NCBI GenBank assembly: GCA_965279735.1
Contig: OZ257260.1
Coordinates: forward strand, 2,356,001-2,420,000
Direction of reading: 5' to 3'
DNA from: CAIUGU01 sp965279735
GTDB lineage: Bacteria; Pseudomonadota; Gammaproteobacteria; Steroidobacterales; Steroidobacteraceae
Length of the DNA stretch: 64,000 nucleotides
The notes under the pieces are model-generated. The model had not been told where the DNA came from and did no database searches. It saw only the letters and a program-made list of their open reading frames with translations. Of the stretch, positions 17,276 to 26,358 are shown piece after piece. The translations under genes and the position numbers were made by a program. How positions within the stretch are numbered: position 1 is the first letter of the stretch; every line of letters begins with the position of its first letter.

Positions 17276-17395
17276 GGCGCCTCCGAGGGTCCGAAGTTAT
17301 TTTCAAGACTGTGTGAGGCAGGACGCCGAACCCAGAGCCTCCATGGACGGATTCACGGCGTTCTTGAAAATGACTTCGGACCCCTCGGAGGCGCC
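17276..17395. repeat. Hairpin repeat copy C (right end of cassette unit 2)
   Basis: Arms 17276-17308 and 17362-17395 pair over 33 bp with one mismatch and one extra C. The 53-bp loop is homologous to copies A, B and D. Orientation is as in copy B: CTCACAC points left, toward the enclosed cassettes. The right arm ends 15 bp before the nasA stop codon, so the hairpin lies between two convergent genes and may terminate both. Confidence 0.87.
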
Positions 17396-17410
17396 TCTGC
17401 AGACCACGCG

Positions 17411-20059
17411 TCACTGCGACGCAGTCAAAAGCGCCTTCAACTCGGGAATACACGACCCGCAATTCGTGCCGGCTTTGAGTTTCTGACCGAGATCACGCAC
17501 GGACTTGCAGCCACCGGTGATGGCGACGGAGATCGTGTTGCGGCCGACGCCGTGGCACGAACAGACGATGGGACCGGGATCGAGGCCGGGTTCGGAGGGT
17601 CGCCCGAGCAGCAATGCATCGCGCTCACGCTGGTCGAGTTTCTCTTTTGCGAACAGGCCGGCAAGCCAGGCGCGCGACGGCAGATCAGGTCTGGGCGAGA
17701 CAAAGAGACAGGATTCGATCCTGTCATTGACGATATGTACGGCGCGGTAGGCGCCCGAGCCGGAATCCGCATAGTCGATCCAGTCGGTCTCCGCGCTTTG
17801 TGCATGCAGCAAGCGTCGTGCCCATGGCGACCATGGGCTGAACATGCGCCGGCCTGCCAGCTCATACCGCAGGAAATGTTCGCCGCGCGCTTGCGTCCAC
17901 CAAGTCGCGTCCTCGACAGCCAACGGCTGGCGTGACAAGGCGAAGCCATACCAGGCAACTACGAAGGGCGCGACGCGTGCGGGAGTGTGTTTGAACTCGG
18001 GTTCTCCCGAGACGGGATCGACCACCGGATTCACCAACGAGCCCACGCGGGCATCGGATGCGAAGACGCCGCTCCAGTGAATAGGCGCAAAGATCATTCG
18101 CCGCTGCAGGTCGCTGGTAAGCCGCAGCCGTGCGACGAGACTCCCCCAGCGCGTGGCGACTCTGACGAGTTCGTCCGTACGAACGCCTGCGGCCAGCGCG
18201 TCCTGCGGATGCATCTCGACAAAGGGCTCAGGCAGATGGCCTGTGAGTCGCGCTGCTTTGCCCGTCCGGGTCATCGTGTGCCACTGATCGCGGATGCGGC
18301 CCGTATTCAGGACGAAGGGGTATTCCTCATCCACGTCATTGATCGGCGCCTTGGGCACCGTTGCAACGAATCGAGCACGACCATCCGCATGGCTGAAATG
18401 CCCGTCACTGAAGGGTCTCAATCCGCCACCTGCCATTGCCGGCACGGGCCATTGTGTCGGCTGGAGATCGTCGTATTCAGCGACGCTGAGCTTGGCGAGT
18501 CCCTGGATATCGAACGCACGACTGCCAGCGTTGCCTTCTCCCGACAGTGCCGCATGCTCGACGAAGATCTCGCGGGGCGATTCGAAGTTGAAGCCTCTGG
18601 AAAATCCCATCCGGCGGGCGACCGAGGAAATGATCCACCAGTCTGGCTGCGCCATCCCTGGAGCATCGAGAAACGCACGCTGGCGGGAGATGCGTCGCTC
18701 GGAGTTGGTCACGGTGCCGCCCTTCTCGCCCCAGGCGGAAGCAGGCAGCAACACATGCGCAAACACATTGGTATCGGTACGCGCCACGCAGTCAGACACG
18801 ACGACCAGCTCACAACGCTCCAGCGCTGCTTTTGCGCGATTGGCATTAGGCAGACTGACGACCGGGTTGGTAGCCATGATCCACACCGCCTTCACCTTGC
18901 CAGCGTGAATGGCTTCAAAGAGGTCGACCGCCTTCAGTCCAGGGCGCGATGCGATGGTCGGGCTCTGCCAGAAGTCCTGCACGATACGGCGATGCTCGGG
19001 GACTTCGAGATCCATATGGGCCGCCAGCTGGTTCGCCAGCCCACCAACTTCCCGCCCGCCCATGGCATTCGGCTGACCGGTAATGGAAAACGGTCCCGCA
19101 CCAGGCTTGTTGATCCGCCCGGTGTAGAGATGGCAGTTGATGATGCTGTTGGCCTTGTCCGTGCCGCTCGAGGACTGGTTCACTCCTTGCGAAAAAGCGG
19201 TGATCACTTTCGGCGCGGCAGCAAAAAGCTCGTAGAACGCCTGCACAGCCGCGGGCTCCATGCCGCAGCTTTTCGCAACCGACGCCACTTCGCCCGCTGT
19301 GTTCAGTGCGACGACCAGCGCCCGATCCAGATCGCGGGTATGGGCGTCAACGAACTCAGCGTCGATGCAGGTGTGTTGATGCAGATAGGCCAGCAAACCG
19401 TTGAACAGGCGTACGTCGCCCCCTGACCGGATGCCGAGATGAAGATCCGCGATATCACAGGTAGGCGTGCGACGCGGATCGATGACGACAATTTTCATGT
19501 CGGGCCGGCGCTCTTTCGCCGCCACCAGCCGCTGGTACAGCACCGGATGGCACCAGGCGGTGTTGGATCCGACCAGCACCACGAGATCGGCGAGCTCCAG
19601 GTCTTCGTAGGACACGGGCACAATGTCTTCGCCGAAAGCGCGCTTGTGGGCCGCTACGGCCGAAGACATGCAGAGCCGTGAGTTCGTATCGATGTTCGCG
19701 GAGCCGATGAAGCCTTTCATCAGCTTGTTGGCAACGTAGTAGTCCTCGGTCAGCAACTGGCCGGACACGTAGAACGCGACCGCATCCGGCCCGTGCTCGC
19801 GGATGATGCGTGAGAAGCCCTCCGCCACGACTCCGAGTGCCTCATCCCATCCGGTTTCGCGACCGTGCACACGCGGCGCCGTGAGCCGGCCTTCCCAGCT
19901 CAAGGTCTCACCGAGCGCGGAACCCTTGGAACACAGTCTTCCGAAATTGGCGGGATGCGCCGGGTCACCCTTGACAAGCGGGCCTGTGGCAGTTGCTTCG
20001 ACCAGGACACCACAGCCAACTCCACAGTAGGGACAGGTTGTTTGCGTGGAGGACTGCAT
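17411..20059 (-). CDS. nasA: Assimilatory nitrate reductase catalytic subunit NasA
   Basis: This is the cytoplasmic molybdenum enzyme (882 aa) that reduces nitrate to nitrite. The N-terminal cysteines CPYCGVGC plus the later LCSKG bind a 4Fe-4S cluster, followed by the bis-MGD-binding domains of the DMSO-reductase superfamily. Near the C-terminus a BFD-like 2Fe-2S domain is present (IVCSCHGVGRNTI, then TNCGSCIPELK). That domain is typical of assimilatory NasA and takes electrons from a flavoprotein partner. It has no Tat signal, consistent with a cytoplasmic location. It is the last gene of the nirB operon, 4 bp after the NirD-flavoprotein fusion, which may be its reductase. Confidence 0.96.
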   Translation of the reverse strand: MQSSTQTTCPYCGVGCGVLVEATATGPLVKGDPAHPANFGRLCSKGSALGETLSWEGRLTAPRVHGRETGWDEALGVVAEGFSRIIREHGPDAVAFYVSGQLLTEDYYVANKLMKGFIGSANIDTNSRLCMSSAVAAHKRAFGEDIVPVSYEDLELADLVVLVGSNTAWCHPVLYQRLVAAKERRPDMKIVVIDPRRTPTCDIADLHLGIRSGGDVRLFNGLLAYLHQHTCIDAEFVDAHTRDLDRALVVALNTAGEVASVAKSCGMEPAAVQAFYELFAAAPKVITAFSQGVNQSSSGTDKANSIINCHLYTGRINKPGAGPFSITGQPNAMGGREVGGLANQLAAHMDLEVPEHRRIVQDFWQSPTIASRPGLKAVDLFEAIHAGKVKAVWIMATNPVVSLPNANRAKAALERCELVVVSDCVARTDTNVFAHVLLPASAWGEKGGTVTNSERRISRQRAFLDAPGMAQPDWWIISSVARRMGFSRGFNFESPREIFVEHAALSGEGNAGSRAFDIQGLAKLSVAEYDDLQPTQWPVPAMAGGGLRPFSDGHFSHADGRARFVATVPKAPINDVDEEYPFVLNTGRIRDQWHTMTRTGKAARLTGHLPEPFVEMHPQDALAAGVRTDELVRVATRWGSLVARLRLTSDLQRRMIFAPIHWSGVFASDARVGSLVNPVVDPVSGEPEFKHTPARVAPFVVAWYGFALSRQPLAVEDATWWTQARGEHFLRYELAGRRMFSPWSPWARRLLHAQSAETDWIDYADSGSGAYRAVHIVNDRIESCLFVSPRPDLPSRAWLAGLFAKEKLDQRERDALLLGRPSEPGLDPGPIVCSCHGVGRNTISVAITGGCKSVRDLGQKLKAGTNCGSCIPELKALLTASQ

Positions 20060-20063
20060 CAGC

Positions 20064-21638
20064 TCACGAAGGTATCGACCGCACCGCGGCCTCGCCGAAG
20101 AGCAACTGGTCCCGCAGCGGGCCGATGTCGCGTCCTTCGTTGATCAGATCGAAATACCACGGGCCATCCTGCGTATCCCCGTACAACACTGCTCCGCGTA
20201 CCTTGTTGTCCTCAAGAACCAGTCGCTTGTAGATGCCGCGCTTCAGGTCCTTGAACACGATCGATTCACTGCGCGCATTGCCGCGAAAATCACCGGCAGA
20301 GAAGAGCGAGATGCCCGTGACCTTGAGCTGAGTGGACACTTGGGATCCGCCATAACGAGGCGAGACACCGACCTCGGCGAGATGCCGTGCACACACTGAC
20401 GCCTGCTCCCACAGCGGAGCGACCAGTCCATACGTGCTGTTCCGGTGTTGCACGCACTCGCCCACGGCGTAGACGCTGGGATCGAAAGTCTGCAACGTAT
20501 CGTCGACCAGGATGCCGCGGTCGCAACGCAAACCAGCGGCCTGCGCGAGATCGATGCGGGGCCGGATGCCCGCCGCCACCACGACCAGATCCGCTGCCAG
20601 CAATGAGCCATCCTCAAGCTGTACGCCAGTGACGCGAGTCGTCCCGATGATTGTAGCGGTTTTCGCTGGCATATAAAACCTGAGTCCGCGTTGCTCCAGT
20701 GACGCACGCAGCAAGCCGGCCGCGACGGAATCGAGCTGACGCTCCATCAGCGTGTCATGCAGATGGACGACCGTCACGGCCATCCCCTGCCGCAACAGTC
20801 CGTTTGCTGCTTCGAGCCCGAGGAGTCCGCCTCCGATCACTACCGCATTCCTGAACTCGCCCGCTGCGGCGAGCATGGTCTCGACATCATTGAGATCGCG
20901 AAAAGCGATCACGCCAGGCAGCTCACCCCCTACGACCGGTGGAATGAAAGGCTTCGAACCCGTAGCCAGCAGCAAACGGTCGTAAGGCGCCTCAACGCCT
21001 GCCTGGGAAGTGACCACGCGTCGCCGCCGGTCGATCCCGACCACCGGATCTCCCGCATGCAGCGTGACGCCATGGTCGCGGTACCAGTCGAGACCGTGCA
21101 GCATGATCTCCTCGAACTTCTTCTCGCCCGCAAGAACCGGCGACAGAAGAATCCGGTTGTAGTTGCCGTGAGGCTCGGCACCGAACACGGTGATCTCGTA
21201 AGTGTCTGGCGCGAGCTCTGACAACTCTTCGACGACGCGCATGCCTGCCATGCCATTGCCAACGACCACCAGACGTCGTTTGGCCGCAGCACGCTGCCTT
21301 CGCGGTTCGCTCTGCACCCAGACCTGGCCGTCGAGGACACGCAGCGGATAGACGCGCACCTGCACAGAGGGATCTTCGAGACAACGTCCGGTCACGAGGC
21401 TGAAATGCTGCTTGTAGACGGGCGAAGCCACGACAGGCTCTCCACCCAGATCACCCACGATGCCGCGCGACAGCACGTTCGCGCCGCTCTCCGGATCGTG
21501 ATTGTCGAGCGCGTGCAGACCATGTTCTGTCGTGCGAAACACTGCGATCTGCCGGCCGTCCACCCAGGCACACACGCCGGTGTCGGGACAGATGTCCTCG
21601 AGGTCGCAGACCGAGTGCCAGCCACTGCGGGATTTCAT
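20064..21638 (-). CDS. NirD-like domain fused to FAD/NAD(P)H oxidoreductase
   Basis: This 524-aa fusion has an N-terminal NirD domain (residues 1 to about 110, VCDLEDICPDTGVCAWVDGRQIAVFRT). It has the Rieske-like fold sequence but no CxH/CxxH cluster ligands, as in other NirD proteins. A complete pyridine-nucleotide disulfide oxidoreductase domain follows, with GNGMAGMRVVEEL for FAD, GGGLLGLEAANGL for NAD(P)H and TFDPSVYAVGECVQH. The flavin part resembles the N-terminal half of NirB but lacks the siroheme domain. It could serve both nitrite reductase (as NirD) and nitrate reductase (as a NasB/NasC-like electron donor). Its ATG overlaps the nirB stop as ATGA and is preceded by GAGG. Confidence 0.9.
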   Translation of the reverse strand: MKSRSGWHSVCDLEDICPDTGVCAWVDGRQIAVFRTTEHGLHALDNHDPESGANVLSRGIVGDLGGEPVVASPVYKQHFSLVTGRCLEDPSVQVRVYPLRVLDGQVWVQSEPRRQRAAAKRRLVVVGNGMAGMRVVEELSELAPDTYEITVFGAEPHGNYNRILLSPVLAGEKKFEEIMLHGLDWYRDHGVTLHAGDPVVGIDRRRRVVTSQAGVEAPYDRLLLATGSKPFIPPVVGGELPGVIAFRDLNDVETMLAAAGEFRNAVVIGGGLLGLEAANGLLRQGMAVTVVHLHDTLMERQLDSVAAGLLRASLEQRGLRFYMPAKTATIIGTTRVTGVQLEDGSLLAADLVVVAAGIRPRIDLAQAAGLRCDRGILVDDTLQTFDPSVYAVGECVQHRNSTYGLVAPLWEQASVCARHLAEVGVSPRYGGSQVSTQLKVTGISLFSAGDFRGNARSESIVFKDLKRGIYKRLVLEDNKVRGAVLYGDTQDGPWYFDLINEGRDIGPLRDQLLFGEAAVRSIPS

Positions 21639-24220
21639 ACCGCCTCCTGGATGCGGCGATTCCGCTCCGCAGCGGTGGCGGGCCGGATCTGGCCACGCTC
21701 CTCGATGAACACGACATTGTCGTCCGTGCGATCGCTGTTGACGAAGTGGCGGAAGCGCTTGAGCGTCACCGGATCGTTGATTGCGGTCTTCCACTCGCAT
21801 TGATACGTCTCGATGATCCCGGCCATTTCGGCTTCGAGTTCAGCGCCGATCCCCAGGCTGTCCTCGCACACCACCTGCCGCAGGTATTCAAGCCCGCCCT
21901 CCAGGTTCTCAAGCCAGACGGAAGTCCGCTGCAGCCGGTCGGCCGTGCGGATGTAGAACATCAGGAAGCGGTCAATGGTGCGGATCAGGGTCGCGGTGTC
22001 GAGATCTCCCACCAGCAAGTCGGCATGGCGTGGCTTCATGCCACCATTGCCACCGACATAGAGATTCCAGCCCTTCTCCGTCGCGATGATGCCGACATCC
22101 TTGCTCTGCGCCTCTGCACATTCGCGCGTACACCCCGAGACCGCCATCTTGACCTTGTGGGGGGCGCGCAAGCCCTTGTAGCGATTCTCGACTTCGATCG
22201 CGAGTCCGACACTATCCTGGACGCCGTAGCGGCACCACGTCGATCCCACGCACGACTTCACGGTGCGCAAAGCCTTGCCATAGGCGTGTCCGGACTCCAT
22301 GCCGGCATCGATCAGCTCCTTCCAGATGAGCGGTAGCTGGTGCACCTGTGCGCCGAAGAGATCGATCCGCTGGCCGCCAGTGATCTTGGTATAGAGGCCA
22401 TACGTCTGCGCAATGCGGCCGATCACGATCAGCTTGTCGGGCGTGATCTCCCCACCCGGCACGCGCGGGACGACCGAGTAAGTGCCATCTTTCTGCATGT
22501 TCGCGAGGAAGTAGTCATTCGTGTCCTGCAGCGGCGCATGTTCGCGCTTCAGCACGAACTCCTTCCAGCAGGACGCCATGATCGATGCGACCACCGGCTT
22601 GCAGATATCGCAGCCCTGGCCGCGTCCGTGCTTTTCCTTCAGCTCCGCGAAGCTGCGCAGGTTGCCGATGCGTGTCAGATGCAGGAGCTGCTGGCGCGAG
22701 TACGGAAAATGCTCGCAGAGATGGTTGCTGACCGAAACGCCCTTGCGCGTGAGTTCGGCCTTCAGCACCTGGGTGACCAGCGGCCCGCAACCGCCGCAGG
22801 AAGTCGCGGCACGCGTCGCCTTCTTGAGAGCGCCCAGCGTCGCGCATCCGGCGTCGATCGCGGAGCAGATGGCACCCTTGCTGACGTTGTTGCAGGAGCA
22901 GATCTGCGCGGTAGCGGGTAACGCGGCAATCCCTGCACCGGCCGGTCGTTCCTTGCCATCGAAGCTCGGCAGGATCAGGGACTCGGGGGCTTCCGGCAGA
23001 GGCAGCCCATTCAGCATCATCTGCAGCAGCTCGCCGTATTCCTCCGCTTCACCCACAAGGATTGCGCCCAGCAGTTGTTTGCTGTCGGGACTCAGGACCA
23101 GCTTCTTGTAGATCTGCCGGCGTTCATCGCTGAATACGCAGGATCGCGCGCCCGGTGTCGCACCCTGGGCATCGCCAAGTGAAGCGACATCAACGCCCAT
23201 GAGTTTGAGCTTCGTGCTCATGTCGGCGCCGGTGAAGGAATTGCCTGCACGATCGCGCAACCGTTCCGCGACGATCTGCGCCATCTGGTAGCCCGGCGCC
23301 ACGAGCCCGAAGATGCGGTTGTTCCAGAGGGCGCATTCGCCGATCGCGTAGATGTCGGGCGCAGAGGTTCGGCAATCGTTGTCGATCACGATACCGCCGC
23401 GATTGCCCACCGCGAGACCCGTACTCCGTGCGAGCTCATCGCGAGGACGAATACCCGCGGAGAACACGATCACGTCCGTCTCGAGTTCCGTGCCATCGGC
23501 AAAGCGCAACGTATGCCGTGCTTTCGTGCCATCGACGATTTCAACGGTGCTCTTGCCCGTGTGAACGGTGACGCCCAGCGCTTCGATCTTCGAGCGCAGC
23601 AGACGGCCGCCGCCCTCATCCAGTTGCACAGCCATGAGCCGGGGCGCGAACTCGACGACATGCGTTTCCAGACCCAGATCCTTCAAGGCTTTCGCCGCTT
23701 CGAGACCCAGCAATCCGCCGCCGATCACGACACCGGAACGCCCATCCTTGCCGGAGGCGCTGATGTTTTCGAGGTCTTCGATCGTGCGGTAGACGAAGCA
23801 ATGCGGCCGATCGCGACCCGGAATCGGGGGCACAAAAGGCGCGGAACCCGTCGCCAGCACAAGGCGGTCGTAGACAAGCTCGTGTCCCTTCGTCGTCCGG
23901 ACCACCTTCGCATCGATGTCGATGCTGGCCGCACCTTCCGCGAGATGCAGCGCAATGCCATGGCGCGTGAAAAATTCCGCGTCCGCCAGCGCAAGATCGG
24001 CAGCACTTTTTCCCGCAAAGAATCCGGAGAGCTGCACGCGATCGTATGCAGGACGCGGCTCCTCACAGAGCACGGTGATGTCATAGGCACTGGGCGCATC
24101 GGCGTGAAGTGCTTCGAGCAGGCGCTGTCCCACCATGCCGTTGCCGATCACCACCAGCCGCGGCTTGCCTGCCGTCACGCGTGCGTGGCTTCGCGAACCC
24201 GAACCCTGTTCAACTTCCAT
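21635..24220 (-). CDS. nirB: Assimilatory nitrite reductase large subunit NirB
   Basis: This NAD(P)H-dependent enzyme (861 aa) reduces nitrite to ammonium in the cytoplasm. The order is an FAD motif GNGMVGQRLLEAL, an NAD-binding GGGLLGLEAAKAL, and a BFD-type 2Fe-2S domain (CSCNNVSKGAI and TSCGGCGPLV). The ferredoxin-like half and the siroheme/4Fe-4S domain carry the paired cysteine motifs SCVGSTWCRYG and GCTRECAEAQSKDVG. All motifs are present and the length is normal. It is first in an operon with the NirD fusion and nasA, behind a sigma-54 promoter and an ANTAR-type leader. Confidence 0.97.
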   Translation of the reverse strand: MEVEQGSGSRSHARVTAGKPRLVVIGNGMVGQRLLEALHADAPSAYDITVLCEEPRPAYDRVQLSGFFAGKSAADLALADAEFFTRHGIALHLAEGAASIDIDAKVVRTTKGHELVYDRLVLATGSAPFVPPIPGRDRPHCFVYRTIEDLENISASGKDGRSGVVIGGGLLGLEAAKALKDLGLETHVVEFAPRLMAVQLDEGGGRLLRSKIEALGVTVHTGKSTVEIVDGTKARHTLRFADGTELETDVIVFSAGIRPRDELARSTGLAVGNRGGIVIDNDCRTSAPDIYAIGECALWNNRIFGLVAPGYQMAQIVAERLRDRAGNSFTGADMSTKLKLMGVDVASLGDAQGATPGARSCVFSDERRQIYKKLVLSPDSKQLLGAILVGEAEEYGELLQMMLNGLPLPEAPESLILPSFDGKERPAGAGIAALPATAQICSCNNVSKGAICSAIDAGCATLGALKKATRAATSCGGCGPLVTQVLKAELTRKGVSVSNHLCEHFPYSRQQLLHLTRIGNLRSFAELKEKHGRGQGCDICKPVVASIMASCWKEFVLKREHAPLQDTNDYFLANMQKDGTYSVVPRVPGGEITPDKLIVIGRIAQTYGLYTKITGGQRIDLFGAQVHQLPLIWKELIDAGMESGHAYGKALRTVKSCVGSTWCRYGVQDSVGLAIEVENRYKGLRAPHKVKMAVSGCTRECAEAQSKDVGIIATEKGWNLYVGGNGGMKPRHADLLVGDLDTATLIRTIDRFLMFYIRTADRLQRTSVWLENLEGGLEYLRQVVCEDSLGIGAELEAEMAGIIETYQCEWKTAINDPVTLKRFRHFVNSDRTDDNVVFIEERGQIRPATAAERNRRIQEAV

Positions 24221-24249
24221 GCAGCGGCCTCGCCAAGCTTCTGCCGACC

Positions 24250-24350
24250 AAAAAAAACGCTGCTCGACTGGCGGGGTCTTGCACCTGGCCCGAAGGCAAG
24301 GGAAGACTCATCCGGTCGGCAGCGTTGCCAAGGGATCCATCTCTGGATCC
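24250..24350 (-). promoter_or_regulatory. ANTAR (NasT) dual-hexaloop leader with intrinsic terminator, nirB operon
   Basis: In transcript order, hairpin P1 at 24350-24333 is GGATCC-AGAGAT-GGATCC and P2 at 24329-24318 is GGC-AACGCT-GCC. Both loops have six bases with A at position 1 and G at position 4, as the ANTAR target requires. The bases of P2 are also the 5' arm of a terminator (24326-24315 pairing with 24268-24256), followed by eight U (24257-24250). NasT holding P1-P2 would stop terminator formation and allow nirB expression. Confidence 0.8.
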
Positions 24351-24389
24351 GCTAGAGGTGCGGGGGAGCACTCTCCGTGAGCCATGAAT

Positions 24390-24405
24390 TGCAAACTGCA
24401 TGCCA
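24390..24405 (-). promoter_or_regulatory. Sigma-54 promoter of the nirB operon
   Basis: On the minus strand TGGCAT-GCAGT-TTGCA matches the -24/-12 consensus TGGCAC-N5-TTGCA with one change. It lies 40 bases before hairpin P1 of the leader; the expected start is near 24379. Confidence 0.75.
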
Positions 24406-24519
24406 CTTGGCGACAGCAGAATCACCGCCATGAAATCAACAGGTTGAAGAGATGCGTCTAAAACGCGTCTGCCATTGGGCGCAGCCGCTGATCGGGAATG
24501 GCGCAGGCAGATTGTGCAG

Positions 24520-24536
24520 TGCACGCTCTTCGTGCA
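24520..24536. promoter_or_regulatory. NtrC-like box upstream of nirB
   Basis: TGCAC-GCTCTTC-GTGCA is a palindrome with the outer halves of the NtrC site TGCAC-N7-GTGCA. It is about 145 bp upstream of the predicted sigma-54 start, a normal enhancer distance. The rest of the interval 24406-24576 shows nothing else clear. Confidence 0.5.
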
Positions 24537-24576
24537 ACCGGAGCCTGCCCGAACGACAACTCCCAGGGCCGAAGCA

Positions 24577-25695
24577 TCATGCTTCGTCGAAGAAGCCCCG
24601 CGCTGGCGTGTTTGCAAGAGAGTCGAGCAACTCAAGGGAAGGAACTTCGCCTGACAGCGCAGCCTGGTAGATGTCGGGCCGATAGACCGCTCGCGCAGCA
24701 AGCGCATTCTCGGTCGTGGCAACAATCTGGCCCCAGCGCACCATCTGGCTGTAGAACCACAGCGCGTGGTTCACCTGCGGCATCGTCGCGGAGTGGCGCG
24801 CGAAGACCAGGAAATCGTTGATGACACCCGCATCCTTCGCCGCACCGATCTGCAGATTACCCGAGAGCCCTCGGAGCAGAATCTCCGCAGGCGTCCCCAC
24901 AAAGCGGGGCTCGGCCAGCAACGCACTCAGTTCCGCGTGATGCTCTGGCTTTTCACACCATTCCGCGGCGCGTTGAATTGCACGAATCAGTGCTGCCAGC
25001 TCATCGCGATTGGCAGCCGCCCATTCTTCGCGACATCCGAGCACTTTCTCGGGCGGCAGACGCCAGATGGCATTGGCAGGCAGCACGATGCGCCCCGCGC
25101 CCGATGCCACCGCCACACTGCTCCACGGTTCGCCGACACAGAAGCCCTGCACCTGCCCTTCACGCAAGGCATCCACAAGGAGCGGGGGGGGAATCACGAC
25201 CAGCCGCACATCGACGTCGGGATCGATGCCGCAGGCCGCCAGCCAGTAACGCAGCTCATAGTTGTGGCAGGAAAACGGATAGACCATCGCTAAGGTCAGC
25301 GGCGGGAGTCCGCTCGCCGCGCGTGATTTCACCACCGCCTTGAGCGCCGCACCCTGCGTTGCCGGATCCGGAGCCGTAGCGGCTCCGTGCACCACCATCT
25401 CGTTCCACAATGCGGATGAGACCGTGATCGCGTTGCCGCCGAGCCCCAGGGACACGGGCGCGATCATCGGCACGGTGAGATGGCCGATGCCAAGACTGGA
25501 GGCCACTGCCATCGGTCCAAGCATATGGGCCGCACCGAAATGGCCAACGATGACCCGGTCGCGGATATTGGCCCACGATGTTTCACGAACCAGCGCGAGA
25601 TCGATACCTTCCTGCGCTGCGAAGCCCTGTTCCTGTGCGACAACGAGCGTTGCGCAATCAAGCAGGGGAATGAAGCCGACCGTGATGCGTTTCAT
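24577..25695 (-). CDS. nasS: Cytoplasmic nitrate sensor NasS
   Basis: This 372-aa NrtA/CmpA-like ligand-binding protein has no signal peptide (MKRITVGFIPLLDCATLVVAQEQ), which sets NasS apart from the transporter's periplasmic NrtA. Shared landmarks with NrtA in this window are YPFSCHNYELRYWLAA and GFCVGEPWSS. In the NasS/NasT system NasS holds NasT until nitrate or nitrite binds NasS, which frees NasT to bind target leaders. It starts 4 bp after nasT, so the two are co-expressed. Confidence 0.92.
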   Translation of the reverse strand: MKRITVGFIPLLDCATLVVAQEQGFAAQEGIDLALVRETSWANIRDRVIVGHFGAAHMLGPMAVASSLGIGHLTVPMIAPVSLGLGGNAITVSSALWNEMVVHGAATAPDPATQGAALKAVVKSRAASGLPPLTLAMVYPFSCHNYELRYWLAACGIDPDVDVRLVVIPPPLLVDALREGQVQGFCVGEPWSSVAVASGAGRIVLPANAIWRLPPEKVLGCREEWAAANRDELAALIRAIQRAAEWCEKPEHHAELSALLAEPRFVGTPAEILLRGLSGNLQIGAAKDAGVINDFLVFARHSATMPQVNHALWFYSQMVRWGQIVATTENALAARAVYRPDIYQAALSGEVPSLELLDSLANTPARGFFDEA

Positions 25696-25699
25696 GGGT

Positions 25700-26287
25700 T
25701 CACTTAAGGAGTTTCGCGGCGGTGAGGATGCTCTGCGCCACTTGAGCGAGCCGCAGGTTCTCGCTCATCGCCACCTTGCGCATGAGCGCGTAGGCCTCTT
25801 CTTCCGACAAGGCGCGTTCCTTCATCAGGATGCCTTTGGCGCGGTCGATGACCTTGCGGTCTTCGAGCTGCTTGCGGGTCTTGTCCAGTTCGTCGCGCAG
25901 GCGGTTGAACGCGTTGAAGCGACTGATGGTCATGTCGAGGATGGGCTTGATGCGTTCCTTGCGCAGCCCGTCCACGACGTAGGCCCCTACGCCGGCTTCC
26001 ACCGCTGCTTCGATCATCGCGGCGTCTGAGCGGTCCACGAACATCGCCACTGGACGATGGACGGAACGCGACACCTGGAACATCTGTTCCAGTACGTCGC
26101 GATTCGGGTTTTCAAGGTCGATGAAAATGACATCCGGATCGGCATCGACGATCCGGTGCAGCAGGTTCTGCATGTCGCGCACCACGACGACGTCGTGATA
26201 ACCCGCTTCACGCAGGCCTTCCTCGAGAATGGAGGCCCGCGTGACGTTCTGGTCGACGATGAGGATGCGAAAGCGCGGATCGGCCAT
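25700..26287 (-). CDS. nasT: ANTAR-domain antiterminator NasT
   Basis: This 195-aa protein has an N-terminal response-regulator-like receiver (ILIVDQNVTRASILEEGL) and a C-terminal ANTAR RNA-binding domain: coiled region LRDELDKTRKQLEDRKVIDRAKGILM, then SEEEAYALMRKVAM. ANTAR proteins bind paired six-base hairpin loops and block transcription termination. Two such targets lie in this window, before nirB and before nrtA. It is encoded just upstream of nasS. A 71-bp gap to the porin gene may hold a separate promoter, but none is convincing. Confidence 0.95.
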   Translation of the reverse strand: MADPRFRILIVDQNVTRASILEEGLREAGYHDVVVVRDMQNLLHRIVDADPDVIFIDLENPNRDVLEQMFQVSRSVHRPVAMFVDRSDAAMIEAAVEAGVGAYVVDGLRKERIKPILDMTISRFNAFNRLRDELDKTRKQLEDRKVIDRAKGILMKERALSEEEAYALMRKVAMSENLRLAQVAQSILTAAKLLK

Positions 26288-26358
26288 GAGTCAGTTGCAG
26301 ATGCGGATCAGTACCCGAGCATAGCCGCAATCCGGAATGGAGGTACGACGTTCCGCCT

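Noticed and set aside
11646..17395. Repeats A-D as a CRISPR array
   Set aside because: Only four copies, kilobases apart, in both orientations, with genes between them and no spacers or cas genes.
17987..19426. 479-aa open frame antisense to nasA
   Set aside because: It lies wholly inside the nasA coding region on the opposite strand. Its translation is rich in Arg/His/Gly without any domain, a typical shadow in a high-GC gene.
24577..25695. Second periplasmic nitrate-binding protein
   Set aside because: It has no signal peptide and follows nasT by 4 bp, so the cytoplasmic sensor NasS is the better call.
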